Shown piece after piece: positions 17,585-26,545 of a DNA stretch of 64,000 nucleotides. A model generated the notes under the pieces. It saw only the letters and a list, made by a program, of their open reading frames with translations. It did not search any database and had not been told where the DNA came from. Position 1 is the stretch's first letter. Each line of letters begins with the position of its first letter. The DNA is from Petrotoga mobilis SJ95 (GTDB lineage Bacteria; Thermotogota; Thermotogae; Petrotogales; Petrotogaceae), in contig NC_010003.1 in assembly GCF_000018605.1 (NCBI RefSeq), positions 1,898,501-1,962,500 on the forward strand, written 5' to 3'. Position numbers and translations under genes: made by a program.

Positions 17585-19741
17585 ATGGAAGAAACGAAAA
17601 TAAAGGAAAAAGCACAATTTAAAGTAAGCAAGGGATTTCCAGTCTTAGGTACGTCTATAGATAGAGGAGGAGTTAATTTTGGTGTTTTCACGAGAAACGG
17701 AACATCAGTTACTTTAGAGATATATGAAAATTACTATGATGAAGAACCAGCTTTTAAATATGTTCTCGATAAAAAAGAAAATAGAACAGGCAATATTTGG
17801 CACGTTTTTGTTGAACAAGCAAGAGCAGGTATGTCCTATGGTTGGCGTATTGATGGACCTTACAATCCAGAGGAAGGGTTTAGATTCAACAAAAACAAAT
17901 TACTCTTAGATCCGTATGCTAAAGTAATTGGAGGAAGTTTAGATTTTTCGGAAGAATCCATTTTCGGTTATGACAAAAATGATCCTAAAAAAGACCTAAG
18001 TTTTTCTACTTTGGATTCTGCAAAGTCTCAAGTGAAATCTTTTATTTGGGATAGCCGTGGCTATAACTGGAAAAATGATGAAAATCCACGTCATCCACTA
18101 AACGATATGATTATTTATGAACTTCATGTCAGACTTTACACAATAAATCCAAATTCTAACGTAGAACATCGAGGAACTTATAAGGGAATCGCTGAAAAAA
18201 TAAATTATTTAAAAGGTTTAGGAGTAAACGCCGTTGAACTGATGCCCATCTTTGCTTTTCCTTTGAACGATAATCCCAAAGTGAATACTATAACTGGTGA
18301 AAAATTAAAAAATGTATGGGGTTATAATCCGGTAAACTTTTTTTCTGTAACGAGTAATTACAGATATGGTGTAAAAATTGGGGAGGAAATAATCCAGTTC
18401 CAGGATTTAGTTTTTGAATTACACAAAAATGGAATAGAAGTGATATTAGATGTTGTCTTTAATCACACAGCAGAAGGAAACGAATTGGGACCAACTCTCA
18501 ATTTTAGAGGATTAGAAAACTCTGTTTATTATCTATTAAAAAAAGATAACCCAAGATATTATGAAAATTTTTCAGGAACTGGAAACACTATTAATTCTAG
18601 TCATTATGTTGTAAAACAAATGATTTTGGATAGTTTGAGGTATTGGGTTTCCGAGATGCATGTAGATGGTTTTAGATTCGATCTAGCTTCTATTTTAGGA
18701 AGAGATTCAAAAGGAAATTGGATTGGCGATCTGTCTCTATTAAAAGACATTGCTGATGACCCTATTTTGGCTGGAACCAAACTCATAGCAGAAGGTTGGG
18801 ATGCCGCTGGAGGATACTACGTTGGTGATTTTCCCACTGGATGGGCAGAATGGAATGGAAAGTTCAGAGACACAGTGAGAAGATTTGTTAAAGGCGATAA
18901 TGGTGTAGTTTCAGATTTAGCAACAAGAATAGCTGGAAGCCCAGATCTTTTTGAAAAAAGAGGCAGAAAGCCTTACAATAGCGTTAATTTTATTACTTCT
19001 CACGATGGATTTACTATGTGGGATTTAGTTTCTTACAACAACAAGCACAATGATGCTAACGGGGAAAATAACCGTGATGGAACTGACGCCAATTATAGTT
19101 TCAATTACGGGGTTGAAGGAGAGACTAACGACGAAAATATAATAAAACTCAGAAAACAACAAATTAAAAATTTCATAACTATATTAATGGTATCACAAGG
19201 GTTACCTATGATTTTAATGGGTGACGAATTCTGTAGAACTCAATTTGGTAACAACAACGCTTACTGCCAAGATAATTACATTTCATGGGTGGATTGGAGC
19301 AGAAAAGTAAAATTCAACGACATTTTTAATTTTACAAAAAATATGATCCATTTTAGAAAAGTTCATTGTGCACTTAGAAGAGACAGATTTTTTACGGGAA
19401 GAGATCTAAGTGGTGATGGCATAGCAGACATAACTTGGCATGGAGTCAAACCATTCAAACCTGATTTTGGATATTATTCTCACAGTCTAGCGTTCATGAT
19501 AAGTGGCGATGACTATATTCAAGGATGTAAAGAAAAAGACAGTGATATATACGTAGCCTTAAATGCTTTCATAAAGGATTTACAATTTGAAATTCCAAAA
19601 TTACAAAATGGGAAAAAATGGTATAGGGTAGTAGATACATCTGAAGAATCACCCAACGATTTCCTCTTAGAACCTTCTATAGTCAAAGATAATCACTACA
19701 CCGTACATTCAAGAAGCTCAATAGTTTTAATTTCAAAATAA
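17585..19741 (+). CDS. glgX: Glycogen debranching enzyme (GlgX/TreX-type isoamylase)
   Basis: This 718-residue GH13 enzyme hydrolyses alpha-1,6 branches of glycogen or its limit dextrins. An N-terminal CBM48-like domain (about 15-150) precedes the barrel. Catalytic regions are DVVFNH (289-294), GFRFDLAS with nucleophile Asp366 (362-369), AEGWD with acid Glu403 (402-406) and TSHDGF with His-Asp 473-474. No signal peptide is seen, so it is cytoplasmic. ATG 17585 has AGAAGGTG upstream. It has no functional tie to the purine genes before it. The decayed restriction island begins right after its stop. Confidence 0.95.
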   Translation: MEETKIKEKAQFKVSKGFPVLGTSIDRGGVNFGVFTRNGTSVTLEIYENYYDEEPAFKYVLDKKENRTGNIWHVFVEQARAGMSYGWRIDGPYNPEEGFRFNKNKLLLDPYAKVIGGSLDFSEESIFGYDKNDPKKDLSFSTLDSAKSQVKSFIWDSRGYNWKNDENPRHPLNDMIIYELHVRLYTINPNSNVEHRGTYKGIAEKINYLKGLGVNAVELMPIFAFPLNDNPKVNTITGEKLKNVWGYNPVNFFSVTSNYRYGVKIGEEIIQFQDLVFELHKNGIEVILDVVFNHTAEGNELGPTLNFRGLENSVYYLLKKDNPRYYENFSGTGNTINSSHYVVKQMILDSLRYWVSEMHVDGFRFDLASILGRDSKGNWIGDLSLLKDIADDPILAGTKLIAEGWDAAGGYYVGDFPTGWAEWNGKFRDTVRRFVKGDNGVVSDLATRIAGSPDLFEKRGRKPYNSVNFITSHDGFTMWDLVSYNNKHNDANGENNRDGTDANYSFNYGVEGETNDENIIKLRKQQIKNFITILMVSQGLPMILMGDEFCRTQFGNNNAYCQDNYISWVDWSRKVKFNDIFNFTKNMIHFRKVHCALRRDRFFTGRDLSGDGIADITWHGVKPFKPDFGYYSHSLAFMISGDDYIQGCKEKDSDIYVALNAFIKDLQFEIPKLQNGKKWYRVVDTSEESPNDFLLEPSIVKDNHYTVHSRSSIVLISK

Positions 19742-19798
19742 TTAGATACTTGATTGCCGTCGATAGCACGAGGATCAAGGTGACCAACCGGAACTTAA

Positions 19799-19936
19799 GA
19801 GCTGGAGGACGACGGTGAACCTTTCGAGGAGAAGATAGAACGGTTGTCAACACAACTTGCAGAGCAGTTCGAGAAATCAGAAGAATTAAAGAAACAGATA
19901 AAAGCAAATCTGGAGGGGTTGGGATATGGATTCTGA
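19799..19936 (+). pseudogene. hsdM: HsdM C-terminal remnant (type I restriction-modification methylase)
   Basis: An open stretch of 45 codons after an in-frame TAA (19796-19798) encodes the characteristic tail of a type I methyltransferase: DDGEPFEEKIERLSTQLAEQ, a charged coiled-coil stretch, then a final LGYGF. The rest of hsdM is absent; glgX ends only 57 bases upstream. Codon use is more GC-rich than in the neighbours, for example in 19755-19815. Bases 19750-19798 read as IAVDSTRIKVTNRNLR in another frame, which may be a further scrap, but I cannot assign it. The remnant ends in the hinge shared with the next two gene junctions. Confidence 0.7.
19884..19936 (+). repeat. hsdM-tail hinge, copy 1
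   Basis: This 53-bp segment is repeated at 20377-20429 with only two differences (51 of 53 identical by eye). It encodes KKQIKANLEGLGYGF plus the stop, and within it ATGGATTCTGA starts the next gene, so each copy is a stop/start overlap. Confidence 0.9.
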
Positions 19937-20429
19937 TATTATAAAACGAGCTGAGTATACAGAATTCATCAATGAACTAAAAGAGCGCATCCAAATTGCC
20001 CAGACTAAAGCGATTTTGAGCGTAAACAGGGAATTAATTTATCTTTACTGGAACATCGGCAAAAGTATAGTTGAGAAACAAGAGGATATGGGCTGGGGCA
20101 AAAGTGTGGTGGAGCAGTTGGCTAAAGATCTACGGCGAGAGTTCCCAGATGTAAAGGGCTTCTCTTCAAGGAATATCTGGCGGATGCGTGCGTTCTATTT
20201 GGCTTTTACCGAAGATGTTATAAAACTCTCACAGGCTGTGCCAGAAAGTTCATCTAAGGACCTCGCCCAACTTGTGCTGGCTCTCGATGGTGTAAATCTG
20301 CCACAAGCTGTGGCAGAAATTCCCTGGGGACATAATCTTACCATTATAAATAAAATAAAAGACGAAAAACAGAGGAAATTAAAGAAACAGATAAAAGCAA
20401 ATCTGGAGGAGTTGGCATATGGATTCTGA
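19926..20429 (+). CDS. DUF1016 (YhcG N-terminal) protein, truncated and fused to an HsdM tail
   Basis: These 167 residues match the N-terminal domain of the YhcG/DUF1016 family, proteins often found inside type I restriction loci. The motifs NRELIYLYWNIGKSI, GWGKSVVEQLAKDL and EIPWGHN are visible. Full-length relatives are about 340-370 residues and continue into a PDDEXK nuclease-like domain. Here the match stops at IKDEKQR, and the remaining residues are a copy of the HsdM tail (KLKKQIKANLEELAYGF). The nuclease-like half is therefore missing. The start ATG lies in hinge copy 1 and overlaps the hsdM stop. Probably non-functional or altered; translation itself is intact. Confidence 0.8.
   Translation: MDSDIIKRAEYTEFINELKERIQIAQTKAILSVNRELIYLYWNIGKSIVEKQEDMGWGKSVVEQLAKDLRREFPDVKGFSSRNIWRMRAFYLAFTEDVIKLSQAVPESSSKDLAQLVLALDGVNLPQAVAEIPWGHNLTIINKIKDEKQRKLKKQIKANLEELAYGF
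20377..20429 (+). repeat. hsdM-tail hinge, copy 2
   Basis: This near-identical copy of 19884-19936 forms the C-terminus of the DUF1016 gene and contains the start ATGGATTCTGA of the following AlbA_2-type gene. The repeat begins right where the DUF1016 homology ends. Confidence 0.9.
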
Positions 20430-21876
20430 AAAGAGTTTAAGGTTCATGCTATCCCATCCGGAGGGGCAATTTGTGGAGCTGAAGCGATCTGTTTCTAGTT
20501 CGGTTGATCGTGAGATAGTAGCATTCGCTAATTCAGGTGGCGGCCACATCATAGTTGGAGCCGATAATAATGGCAAAGTTGTTGGTATATCTGATGTTAA
20601 TGATCAAATTTCAAGGTTGGAGAGTATAGCCAGAAACTGTGATCCTCCAATACCTTTGAAGATCAGTTCATATACACTAGATGGAAAAGAAATCCTTGAA
20701 GTTGAAGTTCCAGATGGTGAGGATAAGCCTTATTCTTGCGCTTCAGGGTTCTTTCTTAGAAGCGGCACTAGCACCCAGAAGATGAAAAGAGACGAAATTG
20801 TGGAGTTTCTCTACTCAGTGGGACAGGTGAGGTGGGATGAGAAATCATGTAAAGATTTTCGTTATCCGGATGATTTTGACGAGGAGGCATTCAGGTACTT
20901 TCTGGATAGCGCAAAAATAACCTCGGCCGGAATGTCAAGTGAAGACTTACTGATAAATATTGGTGTTGCAAGGAAAACTAGAGAACGATTAATCTTCAAT
21001 AATGCAGGGGTTTTATTCTTTGCCAAAGAGCCGATACGATTTCTGAGACACAACATTGTAGATTGTATACTTCTTGCAGGTACTGATAAGTTGGAGATCC
21101 TCGATAGAAAAGAGTTGAAAGGAAATCTCATGGAAAATGTGAAGCAGGCAATGATATTCCTAAAAATGCACTTGCCTTTAAGATATGAGATTAAGGGATT
21201 AAAAAGGAAAGAATTTTTAGAAATTCCAGAGGAAGCACTACGCGAAGCCATCCTTAACGCCATTATCCATAGAGATTACCATTTTGATACTGCGTGGATA
21301 ACTGTAGAGATATACAGGGATAGGGTAGAGATTTCGGATCCCGGGGGGCTGCCACCGGGGATGCACCCCGAGGACCTCGGTAAGAAGAGTGTCCACAGAA
21401 ACAAGATAATCGCTGACCTTTTTCACAGAATGGGTGAAGTAGAGAAAGCAGGCTCAGGTATCAATCGTATAAGGGATTTGTTGGCGACCAGTGGGTTGAG
21501 CGAGCCAGGGTTTGAGTTTAAATCATTCTTCACAATTATATTCGATAGGAAGCCACAAGTTATAACAGAACTTACAGATAGTGAAATGCTCTTGAAACGT
21601 GCTTATGATGGAGTAAATGAGGGAGTAGGTGATGGAGTAAATGAGGGAGTAAAATTGAGATTATCAAAAGAGTTGATCGAAATCCACGCACGGAAATCTA
21701 TCACCCGCAGAGATATAGAAAAGCTCTTTAATGTATCAACAGCCACTGCTGAAAGAGATATAGCAATGCTAAAAGATGTAAATCTTATAAGGTTCGAGGG
21801 CGCACCCAAAACAGGAAAATATGTTCTGACAGAGAAGGGAAAGAAGATGATAGAGGAGGCGGGGTATGGGTTCTGA
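20419..21876 (+). CDS. AlbA_2/Schlafen-type putative ATP-binding protein (COG2865-like) of a type I restriction locus
   Basis: This 485-residue intact protein has an N-terminal AlbA_2/divergent AAA-4 domain (EGQFVELKRSVSSS, then FANSGGGHIIVGADN), a GHKL-like C-terminal part (AILNAIIHRDYH; VEISDPGGLPPG; GKKSVHRN; EKAGSGINRI) and a final winged-helix segment (SITRRDIEKLFNVSTATAERD). Residues 396-411 are a Gly-Val-rich linker made by a 21-bp unit present twice (21607-21651). Such genes are common passengers between hsdM and hsdS; their exact role is unsettled. The C-terminus ends in EEAGYGF, a third hinge version, overlapping the hsdS start. The start ATG lies in hinge copy 2. Confidence 0.82.
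   Translation: MDSEKSLRFMLSHPEGQFVELKRSVSSSVDREIVAFANSGGGHIIVGADNNGKVVGISDVNDQISRLESIARNCDPPIPLKISSYTLDGKEILEVEVPDGEDKPYSCASGFFLRSGTSTQKMKRDEIVEFLYSVGQVRWDEKSCKDFRYPDDFDEEAFRYFLDSAKITSAGMSSEDLLINIGVARKTRERLIFNNAGVLFFAKEPIRFLRHNIVDCILLAGTDKLEILDRKELKGNLMENVKQAMIFLKMHLPLRYEIKGLKRKEFLEIPEEALREAILNAIIHRDYHFDTAWITVEIYRDRVEISDPGGLPPGMHPEDLGKKSVHRNKIIADLFHRMGEVEKAGSGINRIRDLLATSGLSEPGFEFKSFFTIIFDRKPQVITELTDSEMLLKRAYDGVNEGVGDGVNEGVKLRLSKELIEIHARKSITRRDIEKLFNVSTATAERDIAMLKDVNLIRFEGAPKTGKYVLTEKGKKMIEEAGYGF
21853..21876 (+). repeat. hsdM-tail hinge, copy 3 (short, diverged)
   Basis: The 24 bases ending the AlbA_2 gene encode EEAGYGF and stop, and contain ATGGGTTCTGA, the start of hsdS. They align with the last 24 bases of copies 1 and 2, differing at several positions. 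Confidence 0.7.
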
Positions 21877-22351
21877 GCAAGAATTTAATGAAACAGAAAT
21901 TGGAAAGATTCCAGAAAAGTGGGATTTTAAAGGACTTCAGGAGGTTAGGCAGATAAATATGGGGCAATCTCCTAAATCAGAAACTTATAGCGAAGTTGGA
22001 AATGGGCTGCCTTTTTATCAGGGAAGGAGAGACTTCGGTAGAAAATATCCTACAGTTAGTGTTTATTGCACTGATCCAAAGAAAATTGCCATTAAAGGGG
22101 ATGTCCTTTTAACTGTGAGGGCTCCTGTAGGCGAAATAAACGAAGCAATCGAAGACTGTTGTATTGGTTTAGGGGAGTCTCGGCTCTTAGATTGGATAAT
22201 GGTAACAATGAATTTCTGTATTTTCTTATGAAATATTATGAACGCAAATGGAAGAGTCTTGAAACTGGAACGGTATTTGGTGCAACAAAAAATCGCCTCT
22301 ATCCTTGGTGCTCTAGACGACAAAATCCACATGCCCCCGAAACAGCAGTAG
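21866..22351 (+). pseudogene. hsdS: HsdS specificity subunit remnant (frameshift plus internal deletion)
   Basis: The start (MGSEQEFNETEIGKIPEKW) is a classic type I specificity-subunit N-terminus. The first frame runs through RAPVGEINEA to about 22170. The homology then continues one frame over (GVSALRLDNGN to GTVFGATKN, about 22171-22290). Next comes a jump to a third frame reading QQKIASILGALDDKI (22282-22327), the conserved region that normally follows the first target-recognition domain, and a stop at 22349-22351. At least one frameshift and one deletion are needed. The second recognition domain is lost. Without hsdR and a whole hsdM, the locus cannot restrict DNA as read here. Confidence 0.8.
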
Positions 22352-22640
22352 TGATTACCAAGGAGGAAGTTGTAGATATATTTGGCTTTACCGAGAAGGC
22401 ACGACCAGAAATTTCTATATACATCCGAGAGAAGTTTTTGCAGACGTAATTACAGATCGAGCAGCATCCGTAATTCTTGTCCACAATCATCCATCTAGGG
22501 TCTTAGAACCCAGTAATCAAGATATTTTTATGACAAAGCAACTTGTTGAGGCCGTATCAATTTCGGGTATTAAAGTATTGGACCATTTAATCATATCGAA
22601 AAGGGGACATTTGAGCATGAAAGATAGAGGTTTATTATGA
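22343..22640 (+). pseudogene. RadC-like (JAMM/MPN domain) gene remnant
   Basis: Bases 22400-22640 encode HPREVFADVITDRAASVI, then the JAMM motif LVHNHPS, LEPSNQD and a normal C-terminal end (HLSMKDRGLL, stop 22638-22640). That is the last two thirds of a RadC-like domain. The upstream part (AVVITKEEVVDIFG, 22345-22386) is in another frame and looks like the start of the same domain. No start codon or full frame is left. RadC-like genes are frequent on mobile and defence islands; this copy is dead. Confidence 0.72.
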
Positions 22641-22743
22641 ACTTTCATTTCTTGATTTGGTAATTTATAATGATAGTTAGGATCGTATTTTTTCCCGTAA
22701 AGATTTTGGCGTTCTACCACCCACTTATTTTAAAAGAAAATAG

Positions 22744-22771
22744 TTGTTTGTTTATGCATATATTGTATTAT
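22744..22771 (+). promoter_or_regulatory. Possible promoter for fhs
   Basis: TTGTTT, a 16-base spacer and TATTAT lie about 55 bases before the fhs start, downstream of the RadC relic. The match to the sigma-70 consensus is moderate. Confidence 0.35.
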
Positions 22772-22824
22772 CAAATATCATAGAAGACTGTATTTCAAAA
22801 TAATTAAAAAGGAGGAGTTTTACA

Positions 22825-24489
22825 ATGCTTTCTGATATCGAAATTGCAAGATCTGCAAAGCTAAAAAAAATTGATTTAATCGCAAACGAGCTGGATATTC
22901 CAGAGGAGTACTACAATCTTTACGGAAAGAACATTGCCAAAGTTTCCCACAAATATTTGAATGAACTTAACTTCAAAAATGACGGTAATTTAGTAATGGT
23001 AACTGCTATTACTCCAACGCCTGCTGGTGAAGGAAAAACTACAACAAGTATTTCACTATCCATGGCTTTAAACAAAATCCACAAAAGGTCAATAGTAACT
23101 CTAAGAGAACCTTCTTTGGGTCCAGTAATGGGTATAAAAGGGGGAGCAGCAGGTGGAGGCTACTCTCAAGTACTTCCTATGGAAGACATAAACTTACATT
23201 TCACAGGAGACATTCATGCCGTTACCTCAGCCCATAACCTAATATCAGCAATTTTAGATGATTACATAAAGTACAATAAATATGATATAGATTCAACCCA
23301 AGTCTCTTGGCCTCGAACTATGGACATGAACGATAGGGCTTTGAGAGAAATAATAGTTGCGTTGGGTGGAAAGAAAAACGGTTATCCCAGACAAGACGGT
23401 TTTATAATCACCGCTGCTTCAGAAATAATGGCAATACTATGTTTGATAGAAAATTTGGAAGACTTAAAGAAAAAATTATCTAATATAGTAGTTGCTAAAA
23501 ATAAAAAGGGAGAACCAGTAACTGTAAAAGATTTAGAAATCACTGGGGCTCTTTCTGTACTCTTAAAAGACGCAATTAATCCTAATTTAGTTCAAACAAT
23601 TGAAAATACACCTGCCTTTGTTCATGGTGGGCCTTTTGCAAATATCGCTCATGGAACCAATTCTATTTTAGCAACAAAACTTGCCTTGAAGCTTTCTGAT
23701 TACGTTGTAACCGAAACAGGTTTTGGTTCTGATTTGGGAGGAGAAAAATTCTATGATTTTGTTTCTCCAACTTTTGGCTTAAAACCATCAGCTACGGTTT
23801 TGGTAGCTACAATACGGGCTTTAAAATACCATGGGGGACAAAACTTAAAGGATTTGAATACGCCAAACCTTGAAAGTTTAGAAAAAGGATTGCCTAACTT
23901 ACAGGTTCACGTTGAAAACCTAAAAAAGTACAATATTCCTGTGGTTGTTTCTTTAAATAAATTTTACTCAGATACGGATGAAGAAATCAATATGGTAAAA
24001 GATTATTGTGATAAATTAGGTGTAGAAGTAAGTGTCAACGAAGGATTTGAGAAAGGTTCAGAAGGTGCTATAGACTTAGCTGAAAAAGTGGTAAAAGTTA
24101 GTGAACAACAATCCGAATTGAAAAGTATTTACGATTTTAAAGATCCTTTAGAAGTGAAAATAGAAAAGTTAGCAAAAAATATCTATCGTGCTTCCAAGGT
24201 TGAATATTCTTCGGAGGCCTTATCAACAATTAAATTTTTGAAAAAATACGGATACGAAAATCTCCCTGTAATTGTAGCAAAAACCCAGTATTCTATATCC
24301 GACGATCCTAAAAAACTTGGATTTCCAAAGGACTATACTTTCACAATACGAGATTTTGAACTTTCGGCGGGCGCAGGGTTCATTGTTGCATTGGCTGGAG
24401 ATATATTGAGAATGCCTGGCCTTTCAAAGGTTCCCAATGCAGTGAATATGGACATAGACAATGAAGGAAACATATCCGGATTGTCATGA
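22825..24489 (+). CDS. fhs: Formate--tetrahydrofolate ligase
   Basis: This 554-residue enzyme interconverts formate, ATP and THF with 10-formyl-THF. The ATP-binding loop [10 protein letters not shown] is at residues 65-74, with [19 protein letters not shown] after it and the family-typical C-terminal [21 protein letters not shown] 22825 has AAAAAGGAGGAG upstream. folD, a PatB-like gene and two serine dehydratase genes follow on the same strand. In this setting it may run toward formate to make ATP, as in purine-fermenting clostridia, or supply formyl-THF for PurH and PurN. The direction cannot be told from sequence. Confidence 0.97.
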   Translation: MLSDIEIARSAKLKKIDLIANELDIPEEYYNLYGKNIAKVSHKYLNELNFKNDGNLVMVTAITPTPAGEGKTTTSISLSMALNKIHKRSIVTLREPSLGPVMGIKGGAAGGGYSQVLPMEDINLHFTGDIHAVTSAHNLISAILDDYIKYNKYDIDSTQVSWPRTMDMNDRALREIIVALGGKKNGYPRQDGFIITAASEIMAILCLIENLEDLKKKLSNIVVAKNKKGEPVTVKDLEITGALSVLLKDAINPNLVQTIENTPAFVHGGPFANIAHGTNSILATKLALKLSDYVVTETGFGSDLGGEKFYDFVSPTFGLKPSATVLVATIRALKYHGGQNLKDLNTPNLESLEKGLPNLQVHVENLKKYNIPVVVSLNKFYSDTDEEINMVKDYCDKLGVEVSVNEGFEKGSEGAIDLAEKVVKVSEQQSELKSIYDFKDPLEVKIEKLAKNIYRASKVEYSSEALSTIKFLKKYGYENLPVIVAKTQYSISDDPKKLGFPKDYTFTIRDFELSAGAGFIVALAGDILRMPGLSKVPNAVNMDIDNEGNISGLS

Positions 24490-24526
24490 GCACGGTGAAT
24501 AAATTGAATTTGGGGGGTATCACATT

Positions 24527-25348
24527 ATGTTAATTGAAGTAGACAATATTATTGATGAAATAAAGGCAGAAATATCATCACTTAAAGAAAAAGTTCCTTA
24601 TGAACCCAAATTAGTAAGTTTAGTTGTTGAACCCGATGAATCTACCAAATCTTATCTTAACTCTCAAAAAAGAAATGCAAAAAAATTTGGAATCAACTTA
24701 GAAATTGTTGAAAGTAATGATTTGACTAACGATTTAAGAAAATATAATGAAGACGATGATACTGATGCAATCTTTATTGCAAGACCTTTAAAGAAAGGAT
24801 ACACTGAATTAGATATAGCAAAATATATCAATCCAGAAAAAGATGTTGAAGGGGTAAGTTTACATAACATCGGTTCTATGTTTTACGAAAAAGAATTGTT
24901 TGTACCTTGTACAGCAGAAGCGGTGGTGAAAATAATAGAAGATACAACTGACGTTAGAGGTAAAAATATCGTTATCCTTGGAAGAAGTACAACGGTAGGG
25001 AAACCCGCTGCAATAATGCTTCAAAGACACGGAAGGGATGCCACTGTCACGGTCACACATACAAAAACTAAGAACTTAAAAGAGATAACCAAAGAAGCAG
25101 ACATCTTGGTTGCAGCAATAGGTAAGGCTAATTTCGTTGATAGTACTTTTGTAAAAGAAGGAATGATCGTGATCGATGTGGGAATAAATGTAGTGGATGG
25201 AAAAATAGTGGGTGATGTAAATAAAGATGTCTCAGAAATATGCCAGTTAACACCTGTACCCGGTGGTGTTGGAAGCGTCACAACAGCTATTCTAATGAGA
25301 AATGTTTTTAGAGCGGCTAACAATAAAAAGGGAGATATGCAACTTTGA
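24527..25348 (+). CDS. folD: Methylenetetrahydrofolate dehydrogenase/methenyl-THF cyclohydrolase
   Basis: This 273-residue protein is a FolD. The substrate site has the family Tyr and catalytic Lys in YLNSQK (Tyr43, Lys48), the nucleotide-binding GRSTTVGKPAA starts near 151, and the C-terminal signature PVPGGVGSVTTAIL is present. ATG 24527 has GGGGGT upstream (24511-24516). It links 5,10-methylene-THF and 10-formyl-THF, so it works directly with the Fhs encoded before it. Its stop overlaps the next start (TTGA). Confidence 0.95.
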   Translation: MLIEVDNIIDEIKAEISSLKEKVPYEPKLVSLVVEPDESTKSYLNSQKRNAKKFGINLEIVESNDLTNDLRKYNEDDDTDAIFIARPLKKGYTELDIAKYINPEKDVEGVSLHNIGSMFYEKELFVPCTAEAVVKIIEDTTDVRGKNIVILGRSTTVGKPAAIMLQRHGRDATVTVTHTKTKNLKEITKEADILVAAIGKANFVDSTFVKEGMIVIDVGINVVDGKIVGDVNKDVSEICQLTPVPGGVGSVTTAILMRNVFRAANNKKGDMQL

Positions 25349-26517
25349 AGAATAATTTCAACGAAATTGTGGACAGAAAATCTACAGAGTCAGTAAAATG
25401 GAACGGTGTCAAAAGTCTTTATGGTAGAGATGATGTTATCCCCATGTGGGTAGCTGATATGGATTTTAAATCTCCACCTGAAGTAATTGAAGCATTAAAA
25501 CAACGAGCAGAACATGGAATTTTTGGATATCCAATGTTAGACGAAGATTACTTTGTTCCTTTTATAAATTGGATCAAGGCAAGACATGGCATCGAGATAA
25601 AAAAAGAGTGGATAGTGACTACTGACGGTGTGGTTGACGCCTTAAAAATAGCCATACTTGCCTACTCCAAACCAGGAGACAACGTTGTAATTCAAACACC
25701 TGTTTACTATCCTTTTTATAACATCATCAAATCCAATGGCCGAATGATAATAAAAAATTCTCTAAAATTTGAAAACAGAAATTATAGCATGGATTTTGAT
25801 GATTTAGAAAAGAAATTATCACTCAAAAGAACGAAATTATTCATCTTATGTAATCCGCACAACCCAGTGGGAAGAGTTTGGAAACGGGAAGAATTAGAAA
25901 AGTTAGTTCAATTATGTATTAAACATAACGTTCTTTTGTTATCCGACGAAATACATTCAGATCTAGTATTTTCTCCCAACAAACATATTCCAATATTTTC
26001 GATCTCACAAGATATAAAAGAGGGTTCTTTAACTTTTTATGCCCCAAGTAAAACATTCAATTTAGCTGGCTTAAAAGCCTCGTTTGCTGTTATCCCAAAT
26101 GAACAATTAAGAACTGAATACAAAAATGTTATTGAGAGTCTTTCAAGTGATAATTTAAATATCTTTGGAATGGTTGCAGCTAAAGTTGCTTATGAAAGAG
26201 GTGAAGATTGGCTTGATGATTTACTAAATTACTTGAGAGCCAATATCGATTACGTGTACGATTTCTTCAATGAAAAACTACCTAAAGTAAAATTGCAAAA
26301 ACCAGAAGGAACATATTTAATGTGGTTAGATTTTAGGGCATATGGAGATGAGCAAAAAGTCAAAGATATACTCGTAAACAAAGCAAAAGTTGGTTTAGAA
26401 GAAGGTAGCATCTTTGGAGAAGAAGGTAAAGGCTTTTTTAGAATGAATATTGGATGTCCCATATCTATGTTAAAAGATGCATGCAACAATATTTACGATG
26501 CTTTTAAAAATTTATAA
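25345..26517 (+). CDS. PatB/MalY-type PLP-dependent C-S lyase or aminotransferase
   Basis: This 390-residue fold-type I PLP enzyme has the PatB/MalY opening (FNEIVDRKSTESVKWNG), PMWVADMDF, NPHNPVGR (170-177), DEIHSDL (201-207) and the PLP Lys236 in APSKTFNLAG. Family members cleave cystathionine or cysteine to pyruvate, ammonia and a thiol; some are transaminases. The TTG start overlaps folD. Grouped with serine dehydratase, it suggests a general route from serine/cysteine to pyruvate. Confidence 0.88.
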   Translation: MKNNFNEIVDRKSTESVKWNGVKSLYGRDDVIPMWVADMDFKSPPEVIEALKQRAEHGIFGYPMLDEDYFVPFINWIKARHGIEIKKEWIVTTDGVVDALKIAILAYSKPGDNVVIQTPVYYPFYNIIKSNGRMIIKNSLKFENRNYSMDFDDLEKKLSLKRTKLFILCNPHNPVGRVWKREELEKLVQLCIKHNVLLLSDEIHSDLVFSPNKHIPIFSISQDIKEGSLTFYAPSKTFNLAGLKASFAVIPNEQLRTEYKNVIESLSSDNLNIFGMVAAKVAYERGEDWLDDLLNYLRANIDYVYDFFNEKLPKVKLQKPEGTYLMWLDFRAYGDEQKVKDILVNKAKVGLEEGSIFGEEGKGFFRMNIGCPISMLKDACNNIYDAFKNL

Positions 26518-26545
26518 AAATAGAAAAAGTAAAAGGGAGAATTTA

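Noticed and set aside
21607-21651. Tandem 21-bp unit in the AlbA_2 gene as a possible phase-variable repeat
   Set aside because: The unit and its gap are multiples of 3 and encode a Gly-Val-rich linker, usual in this family. Only two copies occur, so a switch is unlikely.
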